Below are positions 7,467-15,879 of a DNA stretch of 64,000 nucleotides, in pieces. Origin of the DNA: GCA-2709075 sp038146865 (lineage in GTDB: Bacteria > Pseudomonadota > Alphaproteobacteria > MPNO01 > UBA2964); contig JAYQSL010000004.1 in assembly GCA_038146865.1 (NCBI GenBank), positions 1-64,000 of the forward strand, read 5' to 3'. The translations under genes and the position numbers were made by a program. Within the stretch, counting starts at the first letter, position 1; each line of letters begins with the position of its first letter. The notes below the pieces were generated by a model. That model searched no databases. It had not been told where the DNA came from and saw only the letters and a list, made by a program, of their open reading frames with translations.

Positions 7467-8011
7467 CTTCCCGCTCCTTGTGTCATCGGATAATGGATAT
7501 CGAGTACGAGGTTCCGGGCCTGGCAAACTATGAGGAAAAGAAGCAACCCCAATGGACCAAACATGATCGTTGTCACTAGGATCGGAGCCTGGACTAGCCG
7601 CGAGATACTGGCATCATCCGCTTGCCGAGAAATCCAGGCGCCAATAAATAGGTCGAATGCCAGATAGTGCACCCAACCTGCTAACAAAACATGATCGTTA
7701 GAGACCAACTTCGCGACATCCGCCAGGGTATTGTAACCTCCTTCTGCAGTACCGAAGTGGCGCAGGATCAGGACCGCGTAACCCATCGATAGAACCGCTG
7801 GAAAAACATACGCTGGGAAGGCCGATAACCAAGCCCAGCGACGTGGGCCAAAGATTAAGATCACCCAGCCAATCATGGCGATCAAGCCGGCATGGGAAAA
7901 CCAGGTTTCGAGATCGTCAGGTAGGAAGTACCGCAAGTAATATAAGGCTATGCCAGTTGCCAATAATATAACCACTAGCCAAGCGGCTCGAAGGCTCCAT
8001 TTTGTATTCAT
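7463..8011 (-). CDS. ABA4-like family membrane protein (DUF4281)
   Basis: A 182-residue protein with about five transmembrane helices. The segment SNDHVLLAGWVHYLAFDLFI near residue 104 is the signature of the ABA4-like family, named after a plant plastid protein needed for neoxanthin synthesis; the bacterial members have no settled function. It is the first gene of a two-gene operon, overlapping the next by four bases, and is divergent from a LysR-type regulator across 90 AT-rich bases. That geometry suggests the regulator controls the pair. The cargo sits inside an island yet has better codon structure than the repeats around it. Confidence 0.8.
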   Translation of the reverse strand: MNTKWSLRAAWLVVILLATGIALYYLRYFLPDDLETWFSHAGLIAMIGWVILIFGPRRWAWLSAFPAYVFPAVLSMGYAVLILRHFGTAEGGYNTLADVAKLVSNDHVLLAGWVHYLAFDLFIGAWISRQADDASISRLVQAPILVTTIMFGPLGLLLFLIVCQARNLVLDIHYPMTQGAGR

Positions 8012-8101
8012 GATCCAATCTTCTTCTCTTGGCGTTATCGAATGAAGACCAGATTAACTCGACTATGAAAATAAATATAATTCATATATAATATAAATAT
8101 T

Positions 8102-9016
8102 ATGCAGAAAATTAATAATTTTGATCTCAATCTGCTCCGGGTGTTCAGTGCGGTTCACGCGGCAGGCCATATCGGCCGGGCCGCCAAAAGTTTGGGTATT
8201 TCCCAGCCCGCGGTTAGTCATGCCATTCAACGATTGCGAGACAGCGTCGGCGATCCTCTGTTTATCCGTTCCGGCAAAGGCGTGGAGCCCACGGCGCGAG
8301 CCGACGAAATGGCGGCTTATGTCCGGGAATCTCTAGAAAGCGCCATGGCAGCAATCACCGCCTCTCAGGGGTTTGATCCAGCAGCTTCAAACCGGGTATT
8401 TCATGTCGGCTTGCCCGACCATGCTGTTGCCAAATATGCGCCACTGATCCACGCCGCCTTCTCGCATCGGGCACCCAAGCTGGGCATTCATCTCCACGAT
8501 GTTCAGACGCCAGAGGCCATACGACTTGTAGAGCAAGGAGATATCGATATGGCCGCCAACGTGATTGAAGACCTACCCAAACGGTTCAAGTCGATGCCCC
8601 TGTTTACTAGCCAGATTGTGGTTATTGCTTCAAAACAAAACCCTTACATCAAGGGAAAAATAGATCTCGCCGGTTATCAGAAGGCACGGCATTTGATGTA
8701 TTCTGCGTCGAAACCGATGAGCAACACCCTCGACGAAGGCTTAGCCAAATGGGACATCACCCGCGACATCGGAATGACCATCAGCGGCCACCTTGCTGTG
8801 CCGATGATCGTCGCGCACTCCGACCTGATTGCTACGGTGACGCAGGAACTTGCTGAACCTTATGCAGAAAAATACGGGCTTCAGATGTTGAAGCTGCCTT
8901 TTGACATCCCCGATATCCAAGTTAGCCTGTTCTGGCACGAGCGGAACGACCGGGATGCTGGACATCAATGGCTGAGGGAAATGGCGGTGAAGATGACCTC
9001 GCGGGAACGCAGTTAA
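8102..9016 (+). CDS. LysR-type transcriptional regulator
   Basis: 304 residues. The N-terminus (FDLNLLRVFSAVHAAGHIGR, then AAKSLGISQPAVSHAIQRLR) is the LysR winged helix-turn-helix; residues from about 90 form the two-lobed effector-binding domain. The length is normal. It is divergent from the ABA4-like operon, and the 90-base gap is rich in A and T with the near-dyad ATATAATTCATATATAAT, a plausible operator and promoter region. The inducer is unknown. NodD/LeuO-like features (FDLNLL start) place it in that broad subgroup. Confidence 0.9.
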   Translation: MQKINNFDLNLLRVFSAVHAAGHIGRAAKSLGISQPAVSHAIQRLRDSVGDPLFIRSGKGVEPTARADEMAAYVRESLESAMAAITASQGFDPAASNRVFHVGLPDHAVAKYAPLIHAAFSHRAPKLGIHLHDVQTPEAIRLVEQGDIDMAANVIEDLPKRFKSMPLFTSQIVVIASKQNPYIKGKIDLAGYQKARHLMYSASKPMSNTLDEGLAKWDITRDIGMTISGHLAVPMIVAHSDLIATVTQELAEPYAEKYGLQMLKLPFDIPDIQVSLFWHERNDRDAGHQWLREMAVKMTSRERS

Positions 9017-9094
9017 TGCCTCTGAAAATACCTGAAAACCATCGGTCACGGGCACAAAATTCTGAGCAGTTTATAGGTTAAGATAGGGGTTACT

Positions 9095-9433
9095 TTGCAA
9101 AAGTACCTACTCATTTTCTTTTTAGTATTTGCACCGATCTCTGTAAGTGCAGAGCGTCAACCGACGGCAATTCAGCTATTGGAGTTTTGTAAAAAGGACA
9201 TTGAGGGTTTTTGTTTGGGGTACGTGGTTGGAGCCCTTCAAGCGTTGGAAGCATCAAATGTCATCCTTAAAAGCTATAAAAAGAGGCCGATGGTTTGCGC
9301 CGCGCGGGTTCAATATCAGGATGTGGTTAACTTGGTGCTTAACGAGATTGAGCACAGACCTGACCTTCATGACTCCCCGCCAGAGATAGTGATCATTGGA
9401 GTATTCAATAAATATTTTTGTAAAGAGACGTAA
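9095..9433 (+). CDS. Rap1a/Tai-like small secreted protein
   Basis: 112 residues from a TTG start, opening with signal peptide LIFFLVFAPISVSA. The mature part has three Cys-containing stretches, EFCKKD, FCLGYVVGAL and VCAARVQ, followed by VVNLVLNEIEHRP and a final KYFC. This pattern (Cys, a G-Y-x-x-G helix, then a helix ending in the partner Cys) matches the Rap1a/Tai family, known as periplasmic immunity proteins against type VI amidase effectors in enterics; most members in other bacteria are uncharacterised. No effector gene is adjacent, so an immunity role here is not supported beyond the fold. Confidence 0.6.
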   Translation: MQKYLLIFFLVFAPISVSAERQPTAIQLLEFCKKDIEGFCLGYVVGALQALEASNVILKSYKKRPMVCAARVQYQDVVNLVLNEIEHRPDLHDSPPEIVIIGVFNKYFCKET

Positions 9434-9602
9434 TTTTCCCGGCCTATAAATTATCCAAGCCATGATTAAATCGAGCCAATGACTCACGCAACTGACCCGG
9501 TAACCATATGGACCATTTCCGATTTAGCCCGCTAAGACATGACGCTTGATTTTGTATTACTTACCCTGTGGAAGGAGGCATCCGATAGAGGCTAACGAAT
9601 AG

Positions 9603-9731
9603 CTGGCCGATGGAAAACCAGATATTGATTGCGTTACTCAGAAATTCAAATGGGAAGATTGCGGCGCCGCAGGCCAGAAACAAATACGCTCTCATGATGC
9701 CGAAAGAGAGAGCTTATTTATGCCTCACTAA
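9603..9731 (+). pseudogene. 3' remnant of zinc-ribbon gene (junction 2)
   Basis: Reads without interruption as LADGKPDIDCVTQKFKWEDC, then GAAGQKQIRSHDAERESLFM-PH and a stop, matching the C-terminal half of the 24.2-kb protein. The N-terminal half is absent. It is the best preserved of the three junction copies and is followed by the same hairpin. Confidence 0.8.
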
Positions 9732-9733
9732 AG

Positions 9734-9811
9734 GGTGCGAACCCCTCTTAAAAGGTGGGTCAATTTGCTATGCAACACTATGCGCTTCTGTGCGTTTTTT
9801 AAGTGACCCAC
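9734..9811. repeat. Hairpin plus inverted repeat at junction 2
   Basis: AGGGTGCGAACCC follows the zinc-ribbon stop as at junction 1. Then GTGGGTCA (9755) pairs with TGACCCAC (to 9811) around a 41-base spacer containing CAACACTATGCGCTTCTGTG. The spacer and arms are nearly identical to junction 3 but unlike junction 1, where the arms are GTTAGTCAAT/ATTGACTAAC. Confidence 0.6.
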
Positions 9812-9848
9812 TTGATAATAAGTAATTGAAAATAAACAATAAAATGCT

Positions 9849-9942
9849 TTCCGTTGGGGTCGCCACTATTTCTCGAACACCGCAGAAACATTGGGCTTAT
9901 TTGAAGGTTAGTCAATTTCCTTCAAAAGGTTAGTCAATTTTG
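9849..9942. other. Attachment-site core and arm repeats, junction 2
   Basis: The same tRNA-end-like core as at 5287 (TTCCGTTGGGGTCGCCACTA and the following CTCGAACACCGCAGAAAC). To its right are two perfect tandem repeats of AGGTTAGTCAATT, eleven bases apart. These carry the same TTAGTCAA word as the left inverted repeat of junction 1, not that of their own junction. The integrase remnant starts just beyond. Confidence 0.55.
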
Positions 9943-9954
9943 TTCTATTTTTAT

Positions 9955-10115
9955 CCCTTTTCACGGGCATTTATGACCCTTTGAGCAAATCTTTTACGCT
10001 CTGCGCCCTCTTGGTATAACACTGAATTCCAGAGAGCGTTTTTTTCGCCTCCCCAATTGCCCCTAGTTCATGAGTGCTGTGAACGTTTTCAGCGAGTATC
10101 TGTGCAGCAGTTTTT
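9955..10115 (-). pseudogene. Integrase C-terminal fragment (junction 2)
   Basis: Antisense remnant aligned with 5383-5540: the words CACGGGCATTTATGACCCTT, ACGCTCTGCGCCCTC and GTTTTCAGCGAGTATCTG all recur, but with several indels and substitutions (for example a run of seven T). No frame stays open through it. It is cut off at the point where the next open segment begins, which marks the left limit of the unusual operon's island. Confidence 0.75.
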
Positions 10116-10296
10116 GATTATCGAAAAGGCAAAAAAAATCTCTAGGTCTATTTTAGAATTTTGCTTGGAGCACTGGAATTTAGATAACGGTCGTGGCTTA
10201 ATGATTCATTCCGACCAAGTCTTCTTTATCGGGAGAGGGAAAGAGACCAAAATTCAGATTGTGCCGCATCAAATGTTTATTGCAGAATTTTTATAA
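10111..10296 (+). pseudogene. Possible 3' fragment of an unknown gene
   Basis: From the end of the integrase remnant an open frame of about 60 codons runs to a stop 11 bases before the secreted-protein gene: FLIIEKAKKISRSILEFCLE, then MIHSDQVFFIGRGKETKIQI and VPHQMFIAEFL. The amino-acid composition looks like real protein, but the only start lies in reversed integrase DNA, so the 5' part was probably lost when the junction formed. Alternatively it is chance coding. The promoter of the following operon may lie in or just before this stretch. Confidence 0.35.
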
Positions 10297-10307
10297 GAAT
10301 AAGCGCT

Positions 10308-10916
10308 ATGAAATTCGTCCCAGATAATAAAGAGAAATGCATTTTAAAAGCTGGATTAGGTTTGGTTTTTTGCGTCGCGATGACGTTGCTATCTGTTCCT
10401 TTGGCTTATTCTTCAGGTTTGTCGGAGACCAGAGATTGTTCAAGTGCTGATGTAGAAGCCAAGATCAATAGCGAGCTCTCTGTCAGAGAAAATTTAGATT
10501 TCTTGCTGAGGGATCTTGATGAAGCACTTAGGAACGTTAAACATTGCGAGGAAACTAATAGTGATGGCAGCGCGGGTTATGGATCTAATGCTGCTTCTGG
10601 ATCTGATTCCGGGGGAGAAGGAACTGCCGCACGTGGGATTGCCGGGACGGAAGGAACATCGAATGGTTTAGCCGGTTCTGGGTCTGGACCTTTTGAAAAA
10701 GAAAAAAAATCTTCCAAATCTAACTCTCCCGTTTCGTCAGAGGCTGCAGACGCTGGAAAACAGGGTGCGTCGTCTAACGGGAGAAGACCGGATAAATTGA
10801 AAAAAAACGATAATGATTCTATCTTTGTTCAACAACTTAAAACAGCAATACGCGAAGAAAAAAATCCTCTCGCTCGTGATAACCTGCTTAAAGAATTGAA
10901 AAAGTTTGAGAAGTAA
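10308..10916 (+). CDS. Secreted Gly/Ser-rich protein, first gene of the vWA/channel operon
   Basis: 202 residues. A long signal peptide or anchor (AGLGLVFCVAMTLLSVPLAYSS) is followed by a short helical segment with two Cys, a low-complexity Gly/Ser/Ala stretch of about 60 residues (residues 85-145), and a Lys-rich helical end with DSIFVQQLKTAIREEKNPLA. No domain is recognised. The architecture suggests an extracytoplasmic protein with a flexible linker between two helical modules. It ends three bases before the lipoprotein start, so the two are likely one transcript. Confidence 0.7.
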   Translation: MKFVPDNKEKCILKAGLGLVFCVAMTLLSVPLAYSSGLSETRDCSSADVEAKINSELSVRENLDFLLRDLDEALRNVKHCEETNSDGSAGYGSNAASGSDSGGEGTAARGIAGTEGTSNGLAGSGSGPFEKEKKSSKSNSPVSSEAADAGKQGASSNGRRPDKLKKNDNDSIFVQQLKTAIREEKNPLARDNLLKELKKFEK

Positions 10917-10919
10917 AAA

Positions 10920-12224
10920 ATGTATATAATTTTGAGAAGGCTTCTAGTTTACTGCCTATGTCTATCTTTGATTGGCTGTAATGTTACATCTGGCGTCAAC
11001 AATTTGACGTCCTCAGGAATTGGACCTCGAACTTCGACGGAAATGGAGCAGGAAGAGACAAGACTGGCCCAATCGAAGTCTTCTGTCAGGCTCGATGTGT
11101 CTATCCCAGTGTTTGATGCTGGACTTGAGGCAACAGAAGAAAAACAGAAAATATGGCCGGAACTTAGAAGGGCGGAAGCTACTGCTTTTGCCTGGATGCT
11201 CAAAGAGAAGATGGAAGAAACAGAGAGTTTCGGAGCAATTCGTGTTACACCTGATCAAAGAGCAACATCAGAAGTTTACGTGCTTGGGAAAATTCTTGAG
11301 TCCACCGGAGAAGAAGTCAAGATTTCAATACGGGCAACCGACATCTCGGGAAAAGATTTATTTGCACGATCTCGGTCGGAGGGATTGGGCTTCCTAGCTG
11401 GTCTCGTAGGGGAGCCCTTATCCGTTAAAACTTTTTCTCACACTGTAAAAAAAGATTATTTGGAAAGTCCCCGAAACAGCGGAAAGAACGGGTACGAGCC
11501 GTTATTTGTAGAGATTGCGAATTATGTAAAGGACCTTATTTCAGATCTTTCCTCTAAAAGGGCTTCTTCCCTTAAGTCGATTGCTGAGATGCGTTTTGCG
11601 ACGAGCCTGTCATCCGAATTATTTTCAGAAAATATAGTTAATACGGAAGGACAATACAGTCTTGTCAGGAAGCCTAGTCAGGATGATCCAACCTTTAAAA
11701 GAGTAAAAACCATCAGAGTCCGTGATCAAATGTTTGTGGATAAGATGCAGGTTCAATTTGAGGGCTTTTACAACAAGGTTTCTAAGACGCATAGGGCTTG
11801 GCAAGAGCAAGTTTTGAAAGAGTCTGAAGCGAGGTCCAAGGCGCGCGCCGCTGCAGCGGGAAAGGCGGTGGGCGCAGTTGCTTTGATAGGACTGGCGGTT
11901 TTGGCAGCAGCAGCAGGCGCGAGGTCGGCGCAGAACTACGATGCGGTAGGTACTTCCTTGGCGACAAGTGGAGCTATAGTTGCTGGAGTCGCCGGTGCTG
12001 CAATGGTTCAAAAATCATTCCAAGCTTTGGATGAAGCAGAAGTCCATACTAAGTTGATAGAAGAGTTAGGAACGAGTACGGATGTCGAATTGGCGCCCCA
12101 AGTTATTTCATTTGAAAAAGAACAAAAAAAACTTACGGGGAGTGCGTCGGAGCAATTTAGCCAATGGCGCACTTTTTTGAAAAAAATATATGAACTAGGG
12201 AAAACACCGAAAGTCCAGTTGTAA
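10920..12224 (+). CDS. Lipoprotein with CsgG/LpoB-like N-domain and glycine-zipper-like segment
   Basis: 434 residues. The lipobox LIGC puts the lipidated Cys at residue 20. Residues about 55-150 alternate strands and helices in the style of TolB-N/CsgG/LpoB lipoproteins (VSIPVFDAGL, a long helix, TSEVYVLGKIL, EVKISIRATDISGKDLF); this is a resemblance, not a firm assignment. Residues 303-365 are rich in Ala and Gly (AAAGKAVGAVALIGLAVLAA), as in glycine-zipper segments that pack in or on membranes. A charged helical end follows. Probably anchored in the outer membrane. It abuts the next gene by one base, supporting a common operon. Confidence 0.75.
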   Translation: MYIILRRLLVYCLCLSLIGCNVTSGVNNLTSSGIGPRTSTEMEQEETRLAQSKSSVRLDVSIPVFDAGLEATEEKQKIWPELRRAEATAFAWMLKEKMEETESFGAIRVTPDQRATSEVYVLGKILESTGEEVKISIRATDISGKDLFARSRSEGLGFLAGLVGEPLSVKTFSHTVKKDYLESPRNSGKNGYEPLFVEIANYVKDLISDLSSKRASSLKSIAEMRFATSLSSELFSENIVNTEGQYSLVRKPSQDDPTFKRVKTIRVRDQMFVDKMQVQFEGFYNKVSKTHRAWQEQVLKESEARSKARAAAAGKAVGAVALIGLAVLAAAAGARSAQNYDAVGTSLATSGAIVAGVAGAAMVQKSFQALDEAEVHTKLIEELGTSTDVELAPQVISFEKEQKKLTGSASEQFSQWRTFLKKIYELGKTPKVQL

Positions 12225-12225
12225 A

Positions 12226-13780
12226 ATGTTGGAGTTGGAAGTCAGGGCGGCAGGTTCAAGAAAACGGCGAAAAACCTTATTCATTATTATTTTTGTTATG
12301 CTAACCCTTTTTGCGGGCGCATTTATTGCTTTTTTCCTTGAGCCGGTTTCTTTATCTCCAGGAACACTGGCGGGGGCTTCTGATAAAAAAGTTTCAGAAC
12401 ATGAAAACCTAGATAAAAAGCTTAAATCCGACACAACGATGTTGCGTACGGCCAAAGGGTCTAGCCAGGCGTCCCCAGTCCGAAGTAAGGCACTTGATCA
12501 GCAGCCTCGTCCTTAATCACGGTTCATCTCCACGATCCTTAAATGTAGATGATGAGGCTGATGAGCGCGAATTTAAGTCGATATATTCCGAGATTAAGGG
12601 AAGTTTATTAGTGAGATTGAAGTCTTTTAATGAAGAGGCTTCTCTCAAAGTTGGATCTGAGAAGGCACTTCAAGAATTAGAGGAAATTACTGCATTTGCA
12701 GTGAGCGCTTCTTTTGAGGAAGCGCTTCCGAAGATTAAAAGGCTGAGAGCTGAATTGAAGGAGCAGCTCGATATTTCCGATGCCAAAGTGGTCGAATTAG
12801 AAAAAGAGATAAAGGCCCTCTGGGGAAGAAAAGAGATAGAAAAACTAGAACCCAGATTAGAGGAATTAGCCAAACTACAACCAGAAAACCCTGAATTACT
12901 GAAGGTCATGGGGTTCGTGGCTGATTGGACAGAGGTTAAAACATTAAAAGAAAATATCGGAGTAGCTCGGTCTCAGCGTGATTTTGATCTAGAGCTGAAA
13001 CTACTAAAAAAACTTTTGAACCAGAAAACAGATGAAATCGGTGTTCAAGCAAGGATAAACAGCCTTCTCAAAATGAAACAAATTGAAAACGAGCAATCCC
13101 TGATAGGGCGGCTCAGTATTGCTTCCGATGGTGAGGATAGGGTTCAAATCAGACGATTGTATCGACGGGCCTTAGGGCTAAAAGATCCTAGCGGTGGTTA
13201 CTCCACTACTATACGGAAAGCTGAGGAAAAACTTCAAATTCTCGATTATAAAGTTTTAATGTCTGAGATTCGATCTGAAATGCAAAAGGATCAATGGGAG
13301 AGAGCATCTTTCATAGCCAGAAAGATATCAAAACAGTTCTCGAGTAGGGCTGACTTTATCGCGATCAATCAAAAAATTAAGAAAGTTGTTGAGATTTTAA
13401 AAGGGAGCAACTCTCTAATAAAAGACCCGGAAAAACTCTTTTATCTAAGAAATAAGGACAAGGCCCGCAGACTGATAACAGCAAGTTCGAAGCTTTCAGC
13501 TGACAGCGAAAGATTAAAAATCAATCAAAAAAAGTTAGAGCGGTTGCTGGCGGATTTCACAAAAAAGATTTCCGTAACTGTGCTATCGGATGGATTGACA
13601 GAGGTTATTGTGAAGTCGGTTGGGTACGTAGGCTTTCATAAAAAAAGGACCATAAAATTGCTACCTGGTTGGTATATTTTTGAGGGGCGTCGAAAGGGTT
13701 ATGTAACAAAACGGGTGGAGCAGAAATTCAAGCCTCACATGCCCGAAACGATTGAAATTTATTTAGATGAAAAAATTTGA
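12226..13780 (+). CDS. Membrane-anchored coiled-coil protein with C-terminal PEGA-like domain (one frameshift)
   Basis: Two overlapping frames. The first (96 codons) has basic residues, one transmembrane helix (residues 18-38, TLFIIIFVMLTLFAGAFIAF) and a low-complexity linker, then stops near 12516. The second (428 codons, TTG start at 12494) is a long charged coiled coil ending in a PEGA-like beta domain: KISVTVLSDGLTEVIVKSVG, then PGWYIFEGRRKGYVTKRVE. PEGA domains act outside the cytoplasm, so the second part needs the anchor of the first; I treat them as one gene of about 517 codons broken by one extra base. It overlaps the next start by 14 bases. Real separate genes are less likely. Confidence 0.65.
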
Positions 13781-15746
13781 TCGAATCATAACGCAGGCAC
13801 GAGAAAAAAGAAGGAAAAATTACTTCACATATGTCTTAGCTTTTTCTTTTGCCGCACTTTGTTTGGCAATTTTTGTTAATGTGAAGCAAACAAAATTAAT
13901 ATTTGTGCCTAGTTTCAAAGGTTCGGAGGTGTCTGTTAAGGCGATCCAAGGGGTGGGGTTTTACTTTAAAGGCGCTCTTTACTCTTTATCAGAGGACCTA
14001 GTGCTTTCAGTGGACTCCAAAACCCACGCTGTGGATGGATATCTTTTTCCAAAAGATAAAATTGGGCGGGAAGCCGTTATAAATCTTCAGCAAAAAGAGG
14101 TGCTGCTGAACTTATCGCTGGAGGAAGGTCATAGAGGCGATTGGTACCTAAATGGCACGAGGGTCTCAACCAGTAGTTCTGGTATTAAGCAGAAAGTTGG
14201 GGTTGGAGATATAAAAATCGAAATTAACGCGAGAGGTTATCACTCTGTTACTAAAAATCTGAGTTGGTTTCGGCCGCAATATACCCAGAGGTTCAAGCTC
14301 AAACCGATAAAGTTCGACCTGTCAGTAACGAGTATACCTCCAGGGCAAATCTTCGTGAATAAAAAACGCGTGCGGAATAAACTCCCGATCCGCCTTTTCG
14401 GGCCAAAAACCAAGATTAACGTTACCAAAGATGGGTTTTTTCCTGTGGAAGACCAAGTAATTCCAAGAGAGGGGGAGACGTACATCGAAAGACGCTATCT
14501 TTTAAAACCACGCCCCTTGACATTAGAAGTCGATTTAATGCCGCCAAATGGAACACTTATCATTAATGGTATAAGGCGTGCCCCGAATAATGGGGCTTTA
14601 ACTGTCAGATACGAAAAAGAATTGCGTATTCTGTACAGTAAACCAGGGTATGTAAGCTCGAGAGCTGTTATGAGATTGGAACCTGGTGGTAAAGGCAAAT
14701 TGAAAGCTCATCTGAGAACAAATCAATCTCGAGTTAGCCTAATGGGTACCTCTGGAGCAGAGGTCACCATTAATGGCAAAAAGATGGGGTATTTGCCAAT
14801 GGTGATTATTTTGCCCACGAAGCCCCACGTCATTAAAGCCTCAAAAAAGGGATTTATAGACCAAGTCAGAGAAATAAAGTTTTTTGATAATTCGGAACAA
14901 AAGGTCCGTTTCGAATTAATTAGAGAGAGTGAAGCGCGGCTAAGATCGGCTCCTAAAAGCTATAAAACACTCAACGGTATTGAGATGATTCTAGTTAGAC
15001 CGAGCAAGGAAAAAGTTTTTAGTTTGGGTGCTCCAAGGCATGAAAAGGGTCAAAGAGCCAATGAATTCATTAGACCTGTTAGGCTTGTACGACCTTTTTT
15101 TGTTGCGAAGACAGAGCTTCGAATTAAGGATATCCCTGGACTAGATCCCAATGATAAAAAACCGGTTACTAATCTTGCTTGGAATAAAGTAGCTCTTTTT
15201 TGCAATCAATTGAGTGAAAAGGAACGTCTAAAACCGTTTTACAAGGTAAAGGGAGGGCGCATAATCGGGTTTCATCGCGAGGGCAATGGTTATCGCTTGA
15301 TCAGTGAAGCAGAATGGGAATATATGGCCCGGTACCATAATAGGAAAAAAAGTTATAAATTTCCCTGGGGCAATGATCCCATAGTTCCGCCGGGAGCCGG
15401 AAATCTTGGTGATGAAAATTCAAAGGCTAAAATTAAAAAGTATATTACCGGTTATACAGATCCATATGTCGGTTTGGCACCCGCCGGGAAGTTTGCCCCT
15501 GGGATTTCAGGTCTTTTTGACCTAGTGGGTAACGTCAGTGAGTGGGTTCACGATGTTTATGATTTGTCGCCTCCGGTCTATGGCGAGATCAAAATAGATC
15601 CATTAGGGCCGGAATTTGGCGCTTCTCATGTGGTGAAAGGGTCCAATTATAATTCTGCTAGTATAACAGAATTAAGGGGGTCCTTTAGAGATGGTTCTGA
15701 GGCTCCTAGAGCTGACCTCGGTTTTAGAATTGCGAGATACTTATGA
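13767..15746 (+). CDS. PEGA-repeat protein fused to a SUMF1/FGE-like domain
   Basis: 659 residues. One N-terminal transmembrane helix (about 18-38) anchors a large periplasmic part. Four or five PEGA-like beta repeats occupy residues 110-390, seen as DWYLNGTRV, GQIFVNKKRV, GTLIINGIRR and AEVTINGKKM, each followed by a strand with KxGF/Y. From about 405 is a formylglycine-generating-enzyme fold: PVTNLAWNKVALFCNQLSEK, YRLISEAEWEYMAR, FPWGN, LFDLVGNVSEWVHDVY and a final LGFRIARYL. The Cys pair of active FGE is absent; the usual GGSW is KGSN. So it is likely a binding or structural member, as in PvdO-type proteins. It overlaps the next gene by ATGA. Confidence 0.85.
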   Translation: MKKFDRIITQAREKRRKNYFTYVLAFSFAALCLAIFVNVKQTKLIFVPSFKGSEVSVKAIQGVGFYFKGALYSLSEDLVLSVDSKTHAVDGYLFPKDKIGREAVINLQQKEVLLNLSLEEGHRGDWYLNGTRVSTSSSGIKQKVGVGDIKIEINARGYHSVTKNLSWFRPQYTQRFKLKPIKFDLSVTSIPPGQIFVNKKRVRNKLPIRLFGPKTKINVTKDGFFPVEDQVIPREGETYIERRYLLKPRPLTLEVDLMPPNGTLIINGIRRAPNNGALTVRYEKELRILYSKPGYVSSRAVMRLEPGGKGKLKAHLRTNQSRVSLMGTSGAEVTINGKKMGYLPMVIILPTKPHVIKASKKGFIDQVREIKFFDNSEQKVRFELIRESEARLRSAPKSYKTLNGIEMILVRPSKEKVFSLGAPRHEKGQRANEFIRPVRLVRPFFVAKTELRIKDIPGLDPNDKKPVTNLAWNKVALFCNQLSEKERLKPFYKVKGGRIIGFHREGNGYRLISEAEWEYMARYHNRKKSYKFPWGNDPIVPPGAGNLGDENSKAKIKKYITGYTDPYVGLAPAGKFAPGISGLFDLVGNVSEWVHDVYDLSPPVYGEIKIDPLGPEFGASHVVKGSNYNSASITELRGSFRDGSEAPRADLGFRIARYL

Positions 15747-15877
15747 GGGAAACTAAGTTAACATTGGTTATTTTGGTGTCGTTGTTTGCTCTTTCGCTGA
15801 TAACGGTCAAAACCCTGTCTAGCTCACAACACAAGATCAGAGTAGGGACGCCCGTCTCTTTTCCGGTTGATATTTAA
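15743..15877 (+). CDS. 44-residue single-span membrane peptide
   Basis: Starts with ATG overlapping the PEGA-SUMF1 stop (ATGA) and ends two bases before the channel gene. The sequence begins MRETKLTLVILVSLFALSLI, a signal-anchor-like helix, then a short polar tail KTLSSSQHKIRVGTPVSFPV. Its tight coupling on both sides argues that it is translated. It is well placed to be a small accessory subunit of the ion-channel complex. No homologue comes to mind; a signal peptide with a tiny secreted tail is the other option. Confidence 0.6.
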   Translation: MRETKLTLVILVSLFALSLITVKTLSSSQHKIRVGTPVSFPVDI

Positions 15878-15879
15878 GT

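Noticed and set aside
9734..9942. CRISPR array
   Set aside because: There are only two short direct repeats eleven bases apart, with no spacer series and no cas genes.
10057..10110. An open frame starting in the integrase remnant and fused to the segment before the vWA operon
   Set aside because: Its start codon and first residues come from reversed integrase sequence; only the later part looks like protein, so I list just a possible 3' fragment.
13767..15746. Active formylglycine-generating enzyme for sulfatases
   Set aside because: The catalytic cysteines are missing and no sulfatase gene is nearby.
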